From Arcuatula senhousia (lineage: Eukaryota; Mollusca; Bivalvia; Mytilida; Mytilidae): a stretch of DNA of 64,000 nucleotides. Below the pieces are notes generated by a model. That model was given only the letters and a program-made list of their open reading frames with translations, did no database searches and was not told where the DNA came from. Positions 12,047 to 36,700 of this stretch are shown piece after piece. The position numbers were made by a program, and so were the translations under genes. Location of the stretch: NCBI GenBank assembly GCA_963971305.1, contig OZ020309.1:6937001-7001000 (forward strand). Direction: 5' to 3'. Each line of letters opens with the position of its first letter. Positions within the stretch are counted from its first letter, which is position 1.

Positions 12047-13209
12047 GCACCCTTACCAAAAAAAGAGGTCTTCCGCAACCTGTTGCCGCTGATCTGCAGC
12101 AAAGTTGCTGTAAATTAGCGGTAAACTGTCTGCTGCAGACTTGCAGCGACTTTTTACCATGCAAATTAGGTTTGCGGCAAGTCTGCAGCAGATAAATTCT
12201 TTGACCTTATATGGGCATTCACCTGCAAACTCTCGCGAACATCGCAGCTAGCTGCAAACCTGCAGCAAGTTTTCTGCGAACTTTGCCGTAAGTCTGCTGC
12301 GACTTTTTACCATGCAAATTAGGTTTGCAGCAGGTCTGCTGCAAACTCTTCATAACCTTATATGGACATTTTCCTCAGATGTTGCAGTAAATCTGCATGA
12401 ATGAACAATTTATATTAAGTGATACATGTATAACAAAATTTAATTATACATACATGTATATGGTCTTTAGTTTGCATGCATAAGACATTTTTTTCAAGCA
12501 TGAAAAAATCTATTTAATAAAAATTATTCAAGATGTGAACCATCAAATTATCAATGATTTGAAAATTGAAAACAGAAAATGACAAAACAACAGCAGATGA
12601 GAACTATATAATACTGTTGTAGAAAAGTGGAAAGAACTATACATGTACCTTAAAAATAAGAGGACCTTGTAAAATTTGAACTCTTAAACTGATAAAAATG
12701 CCATTCATTTTTCATTTGTTTGCATGTCTCTACCTTAAAAAGATAATAATTCATCCATATACATGTATGCAACCTTGGAGTAAAAATTGGCAAGGAATTT
12801 AGCTTATTTGCATGTCATATTGCAAGAATAATATTATTTTACTTACATTATCTTCATCTTTTAAAATGTACACCATTAAATCCTTTTAAAATACTGATTT
12901 GAGCTCATAACATGTGAACTTCCATTAGAAGAATCTTTGCCTCCAAAACTGATGATGTCATAGATGACATCATCAAGTGTACCAGGGTTAAAATTATCAT
13001 GATCAATTGCTGCAAACTTGCTGCAAACAGTTAACTTTTCCTGCATATCTGCAAACTTTGAATTATTTGCTGCAGATTTACGGCAAACTCGCAGAAAGTT
13101 TGCAGGTAGCCGCAAACATCTGCGAACTATTATCTTTTCTTTCTGCGAACTAAAAAGTTTGCTGCAAGCTTACTGCAGACTTGCGGCAGGCTTACAGCAG
13201 ACATTAGTG
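12047..13209. mobile_element. Foldback-type element with CTGCAGCAAAC-rich arms
   Basis: The left arm (about 12060-12400) and right arm (about 13010-13205) consist of many variants of TTGCAGCAAACTTGC / CTGCTGCAGACTTGC in mutually inverted orientation. The centre is AT-rich. It begins CACCCTTACC and ends CATTAGTG. It splits a unit of the 181-bp repeat: GATTTTTG on the left and GTTTTGTGATCAAAT on the right match the uninterrupted GTTTTTGATCAAATTATT, leaving a short TTTTG duplication. It appears non-coding; the open frames in the arms come from the repeat. Confidence 0.75.
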
Positions 13210-13440
13210 TTTTGTGATCAAATAATTAAAGTACATGTAAGAGGTCCACATCTATATTATGTCTTAAAGATTGTGTGAAAGTTACATGAAATTTACCAAG
13301 GGGTTTAGAAGAAGTTGAGAATAAGTGATGGGTTCTCTGAGGTGTAACAGAAGGAAGGATGGACAGTAGGACCGACAGACACCCCGATCACTATATATCC
13401 CCCATTTTTTAAGGGGGGCAATAAGTTGGGGGGTATATTA

Positions 13441-13637
13441 AACCATGGAAATCATGAAATCATGACTAATTATCCATTCATTAATCACATAACATCTATA
13501 TTCCCACATGTAAAATGTAATCTGTTTATTGTACAGCTAACAATATTCCACAGCATCAATCTCATTTTTGATCTTATATTCATTACTATGTACAGGTCCT
13601 CTTAAAGTGTTGATTATTGTACTTTCCTTTTTCACAG
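13441..13637. other. No gene seen
   Basis: Short AT-rich stretch between the repeat block and the duplicated segment. Confidence 0.35.
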
Positions 13638-13729
13638 GGCATAATTTCTACTTTCATAGGACTTTGTCTTCAAACAAAGGCTCAGGCTTGGCTCAAAATC
13701 CTGGAGCACTACAAGTATTACAGGTGCAA
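13638..13729 (+). other. Possible isolated exon
   Basis: An acceptor-like TTTTTCACAG precedes 92 bp without stops (GIISTFIGLCLQTKAQAWLK and on to KYYR), followed by a donor-like GTGCAAG. The composition looks coding, but no partner exon or family is recognised. The last few bases and donor recur at 14936-14957 in the duplicated copy without the rest of the exon. Confidence 0.25.
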
Positions 13730-15572
13730 GTTTTTTCTCCTGTCTTCATTTTATAAGACTATTTTTGTTTGTTTCTTAACAAGTTTTGTGTGTGTGGGTT
13801 TTTTTTTAACTCACCACCCCCACCCCCATTCCCCTCACAAATTTTCTTCCTGTTCTTAAATATTTCGATTTTTTTGTGTGCATGATTGTTGTCACACATA
13901 TTTTGTCTTTCAAATAGTGAATATTAAAATAAAAATGTTATAATAAAATCAGTCATTTAAAATAATTTATCAAATAACATCCAAGTAAAATCACAAAACA
14001 TTCATTAAAGTTCATTAAAAAATTAAAAAAACAATCATTCAATTTTATCACTATAATATCTGTTTCTGATTACCTGATACAGACAAAAATCTAAAAACTA
14101 AGGTCATGGTCATGAAAAAATGGTGTACATATATGTTTTTATTTTATTTACTTATTTGTCTATATATAAAAAATATGTGTTTAAAAAAATATACATGTAT
14201 ATATTTTCATATCAAGTTCAACAAGAATAACTGCATCTCAGCTTACAAATAATGACCATGCATATCTCCCCTCTTCCTGCTCCCAAAACTTTAATCTGAG
14301 TAAATTTTAAAATGGATATACATGTACATCTACATAATATTACAAAAGTGGTGTGAAAAAATAAGAATTCTATTGGGCGTCTATTAGTACACACGCCTTT
14401 AAAGATTATAGCGAATTGAATGTTTCATTCCCCAAATCTGAACAGGAACTCACCAAGGTACTTTGGAGTAATGGTGCTTCATCTATCTATAGAATTTTGT
14501 AATAATAGAAGCTAATCTTTTTGATCAGTTTAACTCGCAGCTTTATTGAAAATGAAAACTACTCATAGGTAGATGATTTTTACCTGTAGGAAAAAAACTC
14601 CTATCACTTATATCTATGATTTTTGCAACTAAATAATTTTCTTATATGAATTTAATGTTTTAAACAACTCTTTGACATTTTTGCACATTTTCTTTTGTAT
14701 CAATACCATTTATGAGCTATTTTGCCAATATGGAATTTTCAACAGGTAAATCTTTAATACTGGGAAAATTTTTCTCCTCTCTATAGATGCGAGTTTAAAC
14801 TGATCAAAGCGATCAACTTCCATTGTAACACATTCAATAGGAGGATCAAGTACAGGTACTCCAAAGTACCTTGATGAGTCCCTGTTCAGCTTGGGGTAAT
14901 TAAACATTTTATTAGCTTTAAAAAAACTGATGCACAACAAGTATTACTGGTGCAAGTTTTTTCTCCTGTCTTTATTTTACAAGACTATTTTTGTTTGTTT
15001 CTTACCAAGTTTTGTGTCTATGTGTTTTTTCTCAACTCACCACCCCCACCCCACCCCCCCACAAATTTTCTTCCTATTCTTAAATATTTCGATTTTTTTT
15101 TTTTGCATTATTGTTGTCACATACATATTTTGTCTTTCAAATAGTGAATATTAAAATAAAAATCACAATCAAAAAGAACAATCATTCAATTTTGTCACTA
15201 TAATATCTGTCTTTCTGATTACCTGATACAGACAAAAATCTAAAAACTAAGGTCATGGTCATGAAAAAATGGTGTACATATATGTTTTTATTTTATTTAC
15301 TTATTTTCCTATATATAAAAAAATATGTTTTAAAAAAAATATACATGTATATATTTTCATATCTAGTTCAACCAGAATAACCAACCTCAGCTTACAAATA
15401 ATGACCATGCATATCTCCCCTCTTCCTGCTCCCAAAACTTAAATCTGAGTAAATTTTAAAGTATTGATGTACATGTAAATCTACAATTATGCTATTAACA
15501 TATTGTGTGAAATTGTAAGAATTCCATATGGTGTCTAAAAGCCTTTAATTATTATCCACACCTTTAAAGATT
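13712..15572. repeat. Tandem segmental duplication with spacer
   Basis: About 700 bp at 13712-14411 recurs at 14936-15572 with high similarity: the CAAGTATTACNGGTGCAAG start, CACCCCCACCCC tract, TCTTTCAAATAGTGAATATT, CTAAAAACTAAGGTCATGGT and CACCTTTAAAGATTA end. The second copy lacks about 60 bp around 13965-14030. The copies are separated by the inverted-repeat element at 14412-14935. Confidence 0.85.
14412..14935. mobile_element. Inverted-repeat element between duplicated segments
   Basis: The left arm 14417-14470 (AATTGAATGTTTCATTCCCC, then CTGAACAGGAACTCACCAAG and GTACTTTGGAGTA) is the inverse of 14857-14910. A second internal pair, TTTTGATCAGTTTAACTCGC at about 14519-14538, is inverted at about 14790-14812. 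No coding capacity; MITE-like. Confidence 0.7.
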
Positions 15573-15734
15573 AAAAAACACAATACTTTCTCCTTTTTCG
15601 ATTAACTTCTTAGTTAGAGATTTTGTAGAAAAAACCAGGTCTAGAATATTAATAAAGTAGCATTCTTTGTGACTTTTTTACATTAAAATAAATAAATACG
15701 GCCATTTTCTCTTGTTTAATAGGAACTAGATAAA

Positions 15735-27496
<11,762 letters not shown>

Positions 27497-28199
27497 TTTT
27501 TGACCTTTCAGTGAAAAAGTAAAATTAAAAGGTAGACGGATAGATAATTGGTAAAATCCGGAAACGTAACATCGGCCGGCTTTTTTGAAAAGTAATTATT
27601 AGTTGGTTTATTTTTAATTACAACATAGTAACCAACATGTAAATATACTGGTTAAAGACAGGACAGTGTTTTGAAATAAAAAAGGTAGAATGCCGTTTTT
27701 GACTGAGAAAAATGGGCTAATAAGTATCTCATCCTAGAGAGCTGGGACAGAGCTTATAACTTCACGTATAAATGTTCAAATTTTATGTTTATTTGCTTAC
27801 AACAATTTTACCTTAAAAGTTGTGTTTTATTTTTATCTTTTTTTTCTACTTTAAAAAGACAATTTGTTCTTTAAAAGCTTATCTGACATTCCAAAAGAGA
27901 ACCAACAGAGGATCCAGAGGATGCATGTAGTGATCTCTCAGGATGTGATAGAGTTCGCAAAAGCAAAATGTACTTAATTAAACACTCCGGACGTCTGTCT
28001 AAGCGTTTAGGGAACGATTATTTGATTAATATGGATGGAATGGGGCGGGGCTATCGATCGATTTTTTTGTCCTGTTTTTTTTTCTAAAAAATTTCTATAA
28101 ATTTGACACCATCCTGCCTATTTTTTTTTTAAGTCAAAACACCTTCCTGTCTTAATTTTTATTTCCTGATTGTTTTGCAGCCTGCCTTTTATTTTAATT
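27497..28199. other. Upstream region of the SDR gene; no further gene seen
   Basis: Contains the presumptive 5' untranslated region and promoter of the SDR gene (minus strand, above 27496). No CpG-rich core or clear initiator can be singled out. 28020-28170 is rich in T-runs. Confidence 0.3.
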
Positions 28200-31100
28200 T
28201 TCGATTAAGCAATGATATTAATTATGTAGGGAAAGGGGTAGATATGCTAGATCCACTACTTCCTATTTATAGGCCCAGGGGATACGGAGGAGTGGCAGTT
28301 ATTTGGAAAAAAGATATAGATTACCTAATTAAGCCATTACAAGATGGTTCAGAAAGGATACAGTGCATTGAACTCAAAGGTGAACCAAAGTCTGCAATCA
28401 TTATGAGCGTATACATGCCAGCCAGTGGAAGCAAAAACTTTGTTACAGAATACAAGGAATGTGTAGACAACATACATGAAATATATCAAAAATACCAGCG
28501 GTCACACCATATTATCATTGGAGGAGACATCAACGTAGACCTCAACGCAAATAAGCCAAATAACCCACGGAAAGATTACTTAAAGAAAACTATTGCAGAT
28601 CTAGAACTGAAATACGAAAATAGGGGTCATACATTTACGAACTCAAACGGAGTAGAATGCTCAGAGATTGACTATTTTCTGCACAACATATTACCAGAAA
28701 ATGTTTCCACAGCTAAGAAAATAATCAAAACCTCAACAAATACATCAGATCATCATCCAATCAAAATGGGAATTAAATGGTATTATCAACAACTTACTCA
28801 CGACAAAAAAAGAGAAGGCTCTTCCAAGATAAGATGGGATAAAGTAGATATAGACCTATACAAGGCGATGGTAGACGAGGGAGTAAGAGAACTAGATAGA
28901 CAGAACATCAACAAAGAAGTAGATATGAACGAGGAAATCTTAGAGATCAACAGAATTCTAACTACATCAGCTTCCAGAAGCTGCAAAACAAAAGCCAAAT
29001 TCAACGCACGCCCAAAACTAAAAGTGTGGAACATTGAGATCAAAGCTGCACTTACCGAGAAAAGAGAAGCATATAAAGCCTGGGTGGATAAAGGAAAACC
29101 TGGCAACATTGGTAACCCATTTCTTACAAGAAAGAAGCAAGGCAAGAAAAACTTCAGAAAGGCCATTAGAAAGGAAGTAGCACGAAAACAAGAGGAAGAA
29201 AAACAGGAGATCATGGAAGCAAGGTCAACGAACATGGAGGTATTTCACAAACTCATCAAGAGAAATAGAAACAAAAACATGGCAGATATACAAGAACTGA
29301 AGGTAGACGATATAGCATACATGGGTCAGAATAGCGTTAAGGAAGGCTTCTTAGAGTATTTTCGGAAATTAGCAACCCCAAGCAATGTGATGGAAGAAGC
29401 ACTTGAATATCATAACATGGTTGAAAAAGAAGTTCACATAATCAGAGGTATGGCAAGAGAGAGAGATATGATTCCAGCCACAATAGAGGAGGTTAAGAAA
29501 GCAATAAAATCAATCAATAGAAATAAAGCTCCAGACTTTCACAACTTAACTATAGAACATATCATTCACGCTGGGGACGAGTTAATAGTACTACTAACAC
29601 AACTCATCAATTCCATGTTTAAAGAAGGAGAAATACCAGAACTACTTAAAAAAGGCCTTCCCACGCCAATATTTAAGAATAAGGGAAGTAATAAGGAAGC
29701 AACAAATTACAGAGGTATAACTGTACTACCAGTCTTAAGTAAAATTATGGAGGCAGTAATAAAAGAGCGCATTCAGCCAGAAATAAAACAAACTCAAATA
29801 CCTACTCAAAGAGGCTTCACAAAAGGTACATCACCTATGAATGCAGCATTACCAGTAGAAGAAGCATATAGGTGCCTGAAAGATGATAAAAAGAATGGTA
29901 TTCTAATACTCTTAGATGCAAAAGCAGCCTTTGACAAAGTCATCCACTCTCATCTACTACGAAGAGTCTACCAAGCAGGCATAAACGACACTACCTGGAG
30001 TATTATAATGAATATGCATGAAAACGCCACAAGTTGCATTAAATGGGCAGGTGAGATAACAGCAGCATTCGAGGTTAACATGGGCGTTAGACAGGGAGGA
30101 ATTCTTAGCACTGACTTGTATAAGCTATACATCAATACCTTACTAGGGCATCTGCAAAATAGCGGAATAGGAATGAAAATCGGGAACATTAACATCAACC
30201 ATACAGGGTGCGCAGACGACATTGCACTTATGAGCGAAGAAAGGAATGATGCACAAGTCCTCGTAAATATGGCACTAAACTTTGCGAATAGAGAAGGGTA
30301 TCAGCTTCAACCAACCAAAAGCGTAGTAATTAACATAAAAGGCAAAAACACAAGGCACCAACCAGAATTGGAACCTGTGAGAATGGGCACAAGTATGATG
30401 CCGAATGTATCAACAGCTACACACCTGGGCATTATCAGAACGGAAACGTTAATAGGGAATATAGAAGCGAACGTGGACACCAACATATGCAAAGCCAGGA
30501 GGAGTGCATACAGCTTATTTGGCAGTGGGTTCCATGGCCACAATGGTCTAGACCAAGAAAGCCTAATTCACATATACAAAACATATGTGTCCCCGGTACT
30601 CCTATATGGAATGGGATTGATTTCTCCACACGGCAAATACCTAGAACAACTAGAAATATTCCAAAAACGCATCCTAAAACAACTGATGTCACTACCAACT
30701 AGATGTCCTGATGCTGCAATATATATACTTACTGGCATCCTACCTATAGAGGCACAGATCCATTTGAAAATCCTCACATTCTTCAACAATATATGTCACC
30801 AAGATGATGATAGTACAGAAAAAGAACTGGCAAGAAGGCAATTAGTTATGAAACACGACAACAGCAACAGTTGGTTTAATGAGGTCAACGGATTACTTCG
30901 AAAATACAGTCTCAAAGAAGCTATTGAATACATCAATAACCCTCCAAAGAAATCAATATGGCAAAAAATGATAAAGACAAGGATGAACAAACATTGGTAC
31001 GACCAAATCAGAAATATGGCCACTCTATATGATGGATTACAATTCCTGCAATCTGAAAATCTGGCAACTGGTAAAATCCACCCACTACTTAAATACAAAT

Positions 31101-31534
31101 GTTCAACTTCCATAGAAATAGAAAGGCTCTCAACAAAATTGAGATTCATAACCGGGACATATACCCTCCAACCTGAAAGAGTCAAATTCTACAAGTCTGA
31201 AACAAACCCAAACTGTCTGATATGTGGTAGAGAGCCGGAAACCATTGGTCACTGCTTGTTGGAATGTGACAAACTACGTTTTTGCAGGGACCCAATAATT
31301 GAATCAATTGGAAACATATGGAATGAAGAACTGAAAGTGGGGATACTGCATGCAAACCTATCGCCTGAAGATCAACTCAAAATCCTGATGGACTGTTCCT
31401 TGCTTGTGAAAAATACAAAGACTACTTCCAAAGACATAAAGAGGATAGAAAAACTGTCAAGAATACTTATGTGCAATGTACACGTAGCCAGAATGAAAGT
31501 GCTAGACCTGGAGGGAAAGGGGAAGGGGAAATAG
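28200..31534 (+). mobile_element. LINE with endonuclease and reverse transcriptase, 5'-truncated
   Basis: One uninterrupted frame runs to TAG 31532-31534 (about 1,110 codons). It begins inside the apurinic-endonuclease-type domain: G-G-D-I-N (residues 116-120 counted from 28175), S-E-I-D-Y-F (about 163-168) and S-D-H-H-P (191-195) are present, while the N-terminal motifs with the first metal-binding Glu are missing. The reverse transcriptase follows (TPIFKNKGSNKEATNYRGIT, LLDAKAAFDK, GVRQGG at about 637, C-A-D-D at about 678). Near residue 1012 is C-x2-C-x8-H-x4-C (CLICGREPETIGHCLLEC). The first Met in the homologous part is at 28244. Homology starts near 28203 with SNDINYVGKGVDM, so the upstream frame is unrelated. 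The lack of stops suggests a recent insertion. The clade was not assigned. Confidence 0.9.
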
Positions 31535-33650
31535 GACAGAGGTACGCTCTTACCCTCTATTTGTCTCTATATAGGGAGTTTAATGCAGACCCGATCCTTA
31601 CTTCATGCCTATTTTATTCAATTTTATATAGTAACTTTTCTTACGTTAGGTAAATGTAAGATAACTACAGATCCAATGTTAAAGTTTTAAAGTTGTCAAT
31701 CATTTTATCCATTTTATCTAGTAACTACATTTTACTCTTATTTTAATTCATTTTATATACACCCTAAGATGCAATGCTATGAGTTTTTAGTACAATATAG
31801 TACATTTGAACCATTTTCTATTTTCATGAAGTAATATGTAAGCTATTTTTAGATTTTAAACATATTTTACTTGATTTTATCTTAATACTTTAAATGACTG
31901 ATACCCCATTCTTGCTAAGACAATAAATAGTGACAATTATATAAATGAGGTACACGGCAATACAATTGCAACAATGTGGATTGCCAAACTATGACACATA
32001 TTTGTGCTGCAATGACAATCTGGGTACTGTTCGTAAATGAGCCGGATAACACCCAACTGTACATACAAATGTAAAAACATGATTCACTGGGAGATGGATG
32101 ATCACGGAGCACTGTAGATATAAGCACAGCACCTTCGTTCAACGTATGGTAATACGGTTCTCCCATGAGGAGGTCAAGATACAGAGGTAAGGTAAGGATT
32201 ACCCCACCCCTCCATCCTCCCTAAGGCTTACTGATCAAAAACCTAAAAATCAAAAGGTTAATTGCCCCTTAATCGCCCATCGTCCATCGTCTTTTAGAAA
32301 CAATGAGAAACGTCCTCATTTTTCAAAAAAAGTTTTTAATCCTATTTCAAAAGACTTCATTCACATGATTCAACAACACAAACTCCCCTAGAAACGGAAG
32401 TGAATTCAGACCCTCAGGAGGGGTGATCACTTGTTGCTTTTAAAACACCCTCCTCGACTAGCTTAATTGCCAATGATTTGTTGAGGAAAAAGAAAAACAA
32501 TACAAAACTACTTTGACATTAGAGTACACACTGAAACTCCAATTATTTGCCGGAGACACAACGAGAAAGATAAACATTTCGATGTTATATTTAGTCTTAG
32601 TGTTCGACCAGATATCTGTACTAAAGTTATCCGTTCTGTTTGTAGAAAATATGTATTATCAACTTATCTTAAGCTCATAGATATTTTTTTTGTACATGGG
32701 GAATAGAAGAAGTCCGTAACCTATTAATGTTATGACGGGATGCAAAAGGTTTATTTTGAGCTTCTCATTTGACAATATTTCTACAGTAGCAACAATCTAA
32801 ATATTTTGATTGAGGGACAAGTTTATATCCCCTAGAATCGAACAAGGTTTCATTAAATGTTAAATTTTTCATATTCTGTACACGTTGTTTTAATAACTTG
32901 ATATGTATGTTCGGAATCCAATACAAGGAATAAATGGCAATGTTTTCTTTGTCTACAGCTATGTACAAGGAGGACAAATGAAATCCACTGTATGTCTCGT
33001 TGGACAATGAGAAAGCTGTTAAGAACCGTTAATACAATTTGAAAGAGGGCTTGTTTATCCTGGTCATAAAATCTTTGAAGGCATCACAAAGATAATAAAG
33101 TATTTTTTTCTTTTTTTTTTCTTAGCCAATGGTGCCAAAATATTTTTGGGAAAAAATCAATGCCTTTCAAGTTAAATGGTCGATCCCTAAATGGTGTGAC
33201 TTAATCCTTTATTCACTTCAATTGTCAATGTATCGTTTGTTGTTTGTTTGTTTGTTTGTATATTTTTTTCCGCTATAAAATTATTTTATTTGATGCTTTA
33301 TTTGAAGTTACATCAACATGTCCAATATATTTGTCTTGTCGCTGTCAATGTGTTTCTTAACACTCAAAGTGGATGCTGTCTATGTGATCGTAACGACTTT
33401 AAAGGAAATTACAGCCTGAACATAGTCTGAAAGTAAGTCACCTTTTTCTGTTCTTCTTTGATTTTTATTCTAGCGAATTAATCTGCACTAAAACATGTTT
33501 TTAAAGGGGATTCTTCAAGTTCCTCGGCCCCCTAGGGCTCACCCTTTGCATCCACCACCGGGTATATTATGTTAATATAAAAATGTTATTGAACATTATA
33601 TATTGTATAAAAAAAGCATATGTATGTAAATTATATTAAATGAGTACTTT
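31535..33650. other. LINE 3' flank and intergenic sequence
   Basis: The first part is probably LINE 3' untranslated sequence; its end is not clear. An 80-codon minus frame at 32765-33007 has even composition but no recognisable family. Near 33168-33192 lies one terminus (TTTCAAGTTAAATGGTCGAT) of the element type complete at 52401-52680. Confidence 0.35.
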
Positions 33651-33700
33651 AGATTTTGAAAGAAAGAAATAAAATAGTAAAAATGTAGCTCCTATAATAA

Positions 33701-36700
33701 TCAGTTAAGATTACAAACAGTGCACATTGGATTTTTGGGTATCCCAGTTGCTGGAGCAAAACCTCGCCCTAGTATTCCAGTCTGCTCTATATATCCTAAG
33801 TTCATCTTTAATGCTGTCGTAAGATTGATTTTTTCAGTGTAGAAAACTTTAACAGTCACATCCATATTAGCCACGACATGTACACGCCCCTCAGACATAC
33901 TTCTATACAAAAACGGATTGTTGTGAATGTCCAGCTCAAGTAGATATTGTTGACAAAATGAGTCACAGTCTGAATATCTTGGAGTCAAAACTAAAGTAAC
34001 ATGATGTCTTCTATAATGACAGTAGAAATCAGCAAAATATAATTTACACATAGAATGTAACATTATTGAAGCAGTCATATAAAATCTGATAGGTCCATAA
34101 AAGGAGCTAGGATTAGGTTGGTTCGTTTCTGGGGTGATATATGTACTGAAAAACAGACCCGGAAGTCGTCCATTAATAACTGATCCTTGTTCTCCGCCAT
34201 TACTTTTTAAATACGGTCGCATCTCTCCCTCTAGATACTGAAAAATGATGTTGAAATATTCCACAGATTTATTTCGGTAAAAGTATTTAATTTCCTTTAA
34301 GTTTGGTTGAATTTTTCTGGCACAAAATGCTATTGCATGGTTGTAAAGTCTGTACGTGTCCACCAGTGACAAAACTGAAATTAAAATGACCAATAAACTT
34401 TTTTGGGTAAGAAAATTTGATTTATTAAACATTTTTACCATTTGAAATGAAGATTATCTCGCATTTCGTATCTTTATGTTCTTAGTCACTTTATCTTAAA
34501 TATCATTTCTGAGTTCTGTTCTCTTCTACAAAGCCTTTTCTATGACATATAGGATTAACTGTACCTGCGATAGCAGTGTTATACATCAATGCCTACAAAG
34601 TGCGACACGACAAAAATGTTTCTGCGTGACAACAATAAGGTTTTTGCGGTGATAGGTAAATTTTACATACGACAAAAATAAAAACCTATCAATTATCAGT
34701 GTCTTAATGAACGAAATAGGTCTTTAAAAAGTATTGACATTTAACCCTGTATTCTTACGAATCGCTAGGTAGATTTTTTTAAATAAAAATGTTAAATAAA
34801 GAAGAAAAAACATAAGATTTCCATCTTGTAAGCCTTGTTTTTCTACCTTCAGACGATTTATGACAAGGAACCTCACCGTAATGTAAGTTTTTCTATACCT
34901 ATACAGACTTTACTTATTTGCCAAAACTCATGACTTGGAATCAGTCTTCTGTTACAAAGCAAAAGAACAAAAATGCCAACCAAAATATTTTATTTTGGTA
35001 AGGTTTTTTCGTGTGTTACCTTTTGCTATATAAGGTTTTTTAGTGTGTAGGCGACGGTTTTCGATGAACGAAGCAACGGTTTTTTCGGGTTAAAGTTGAT
35101 TTTTGTTTTGTTTAAATTGGCCTTGAAAATACAATTAAAGAGCTTTTGGTTGGTTTTTTTTATTAAATAAATAAACTACAGACTGATAAACGGGTATTTT
35201 ACTGTTAGTTTTATAACGAAATCGTGCAACAAATTTAAAAATCTGCACAAGAATAGTATTCAAATATTGTACCGTCCATTTATATAAAATTTTGGAAATT
35301 ACTGTAATGAAAATAGAGGCGGAAATACCGAACAAATTTATATATAGGAAATGTTATTTTACACTTTCATTTCACAACCTCATGCACAATATAAAAGAAG
35401 CACGGGTACCAATGGGGAATCCGCATTTATACATCCTAAATATAAATGTATAGACGTTGGGTCACAGTACATTTAAAATTATAAATAAAACATTAGGTTA
35501 GTTTCACAATGAATGTAGTTAATTCGCTAATTATAGTTGCTTGACTCCAAATCAACACAACTTCGGCTATCATGAAGATGAACATAATTCGCGGTGTTAA
35601 AATGAGCATAAAAGGTCAGTGAAGTGGTGGATCGCGAAAATGCCGGGGGAAAGACCATTGGGGATGAGAATTTTCTCTGTTACTTCAAAAGGTTTAGCAT
35701 AGGCGGATATCCAGGGGGGACTGGGGGCCCGGGCCCCCCTTTCGGCAGAAAAAAATTGTTTATTTGGTTGTATATATAGGAAATCATTGAAGCGTGACCA
35801 AAGCGGGCCCCCTCTTAGGCCAGTCAGTAGGCCCCCTCTTTTCAGAATTTCTGGATCCGCCTCTGTTTAGATATGGGTAGGAGCGGCCGGACTATTAACC
35901 TCCTGCATGGCGATCCTACGGGTTTTTCTTTTAACGGGACCTGCAGCTGGGTTCTTTAACACGGGGTATGAATGTGGATTGCGATCAGGTTCTTCACATA
36001 AGATTATGGCGTGACGACCCCGGGTCTCCCGATACAGCGAGTACGGAGTGATATGATTTTCACGGAGCAATCTAAAATTGTCGAACATGATGGTAGATAT
36101 CAAACTTTTCCTTTATCATTTATTCGTGACAGTTTATAGCAGACATGTTTATATGTTGTTGTCAACGGAGTATATATTGGGCCTCATTGTTAGCAAATTT
36201 TGACTTTCTAAGTAGTAAAACAAAAAATCTATGGACGCCTTTTTCAACTTGTTTATTTGGAAGTGATCGTCCACAGATTTTTTGTTTTACTACATAAAAA
36301 GCCCAAATTTGCTGAGCATGGAGCCAAATATATATTCAGTTGACAACAACATACATGTCTGCTATAAACTGTTATGAATAAATGATATCAGAACAGTTTG
36401 ACATCTACCGTCATTTTGACAATTTTAGATTGCTCCGTGAAAATCGTATCGCTCCGTACTCGCTGTATCGGGAGACCCGGTGTGTACCCCGGCTTTCATT
36501 ATGACAGGGCTGTCACATTCAACCACCTGAGGCACACACCTCAGCCGTTTGAGGGCAAAGCAGACTTCTCACATGTCAGGTTTCTGCGCGCTCATAAGTG
36601 GACTTTTTTCCGCGCTGCTACAGGCCTATTCGCCACCAGGAACCCGCACGGGGGTTAAAATATAAGTTTAAGATTGAAATCGTTTAAAATCTTAAGATAT

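Larger units (their letters stand above)
8820..13440. repeat. Tandem-unit repeat block (period about 181 bp) interrupted by insertions
   Basis: Units carry the hallmarks GATTGTGTGAAAGTTTCATG, AAATCCATCAAGGGGTTTAG, GGGTACCCCTTGT, TTTTGCTA and CCCTAAAAATC. Readable parts are 8820-9209, 11549-12046 and 13210-13440. Two successive GATTGTGTGAAAG motifs at about 11736 and 11917 give the period. The block ends with GGACAGTAGGACCGACAGAC and a run near CCCCCATTTTTTAAGGGGGG. Two larger elements split it. Confidence 0.75.

Noticed and set aside
12876..13278. Overlapping frames of 79 and 86 codons on opposite strands
   Set aside because: They arise from the CTGCAGCAAAC repeats of the foldback element arm and have repeat-driven composition.
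14930..15154. Two overlapping frames rich in Phe, Pro and His
   Set aside because: Produced by T-runs and a CACCCCCACCCC tract in the duplicated segment; the frames differ between copies.
28798..31185. Several minus-strand open frames (e.g. 28798-29235, 30796-31185)
   Set aside because: They are antisense shadows of the LINE ORF, which has all the domain motifs on the plus strand.
34375..34441. Using the Met at 34441 as the start of paralogue 1
   Set aside because: A TTTCAG acceptor at 34375 with phase matching the upstream exon, and the lack of similarity to paralogue 2 before this point, show the extra codons are intron.
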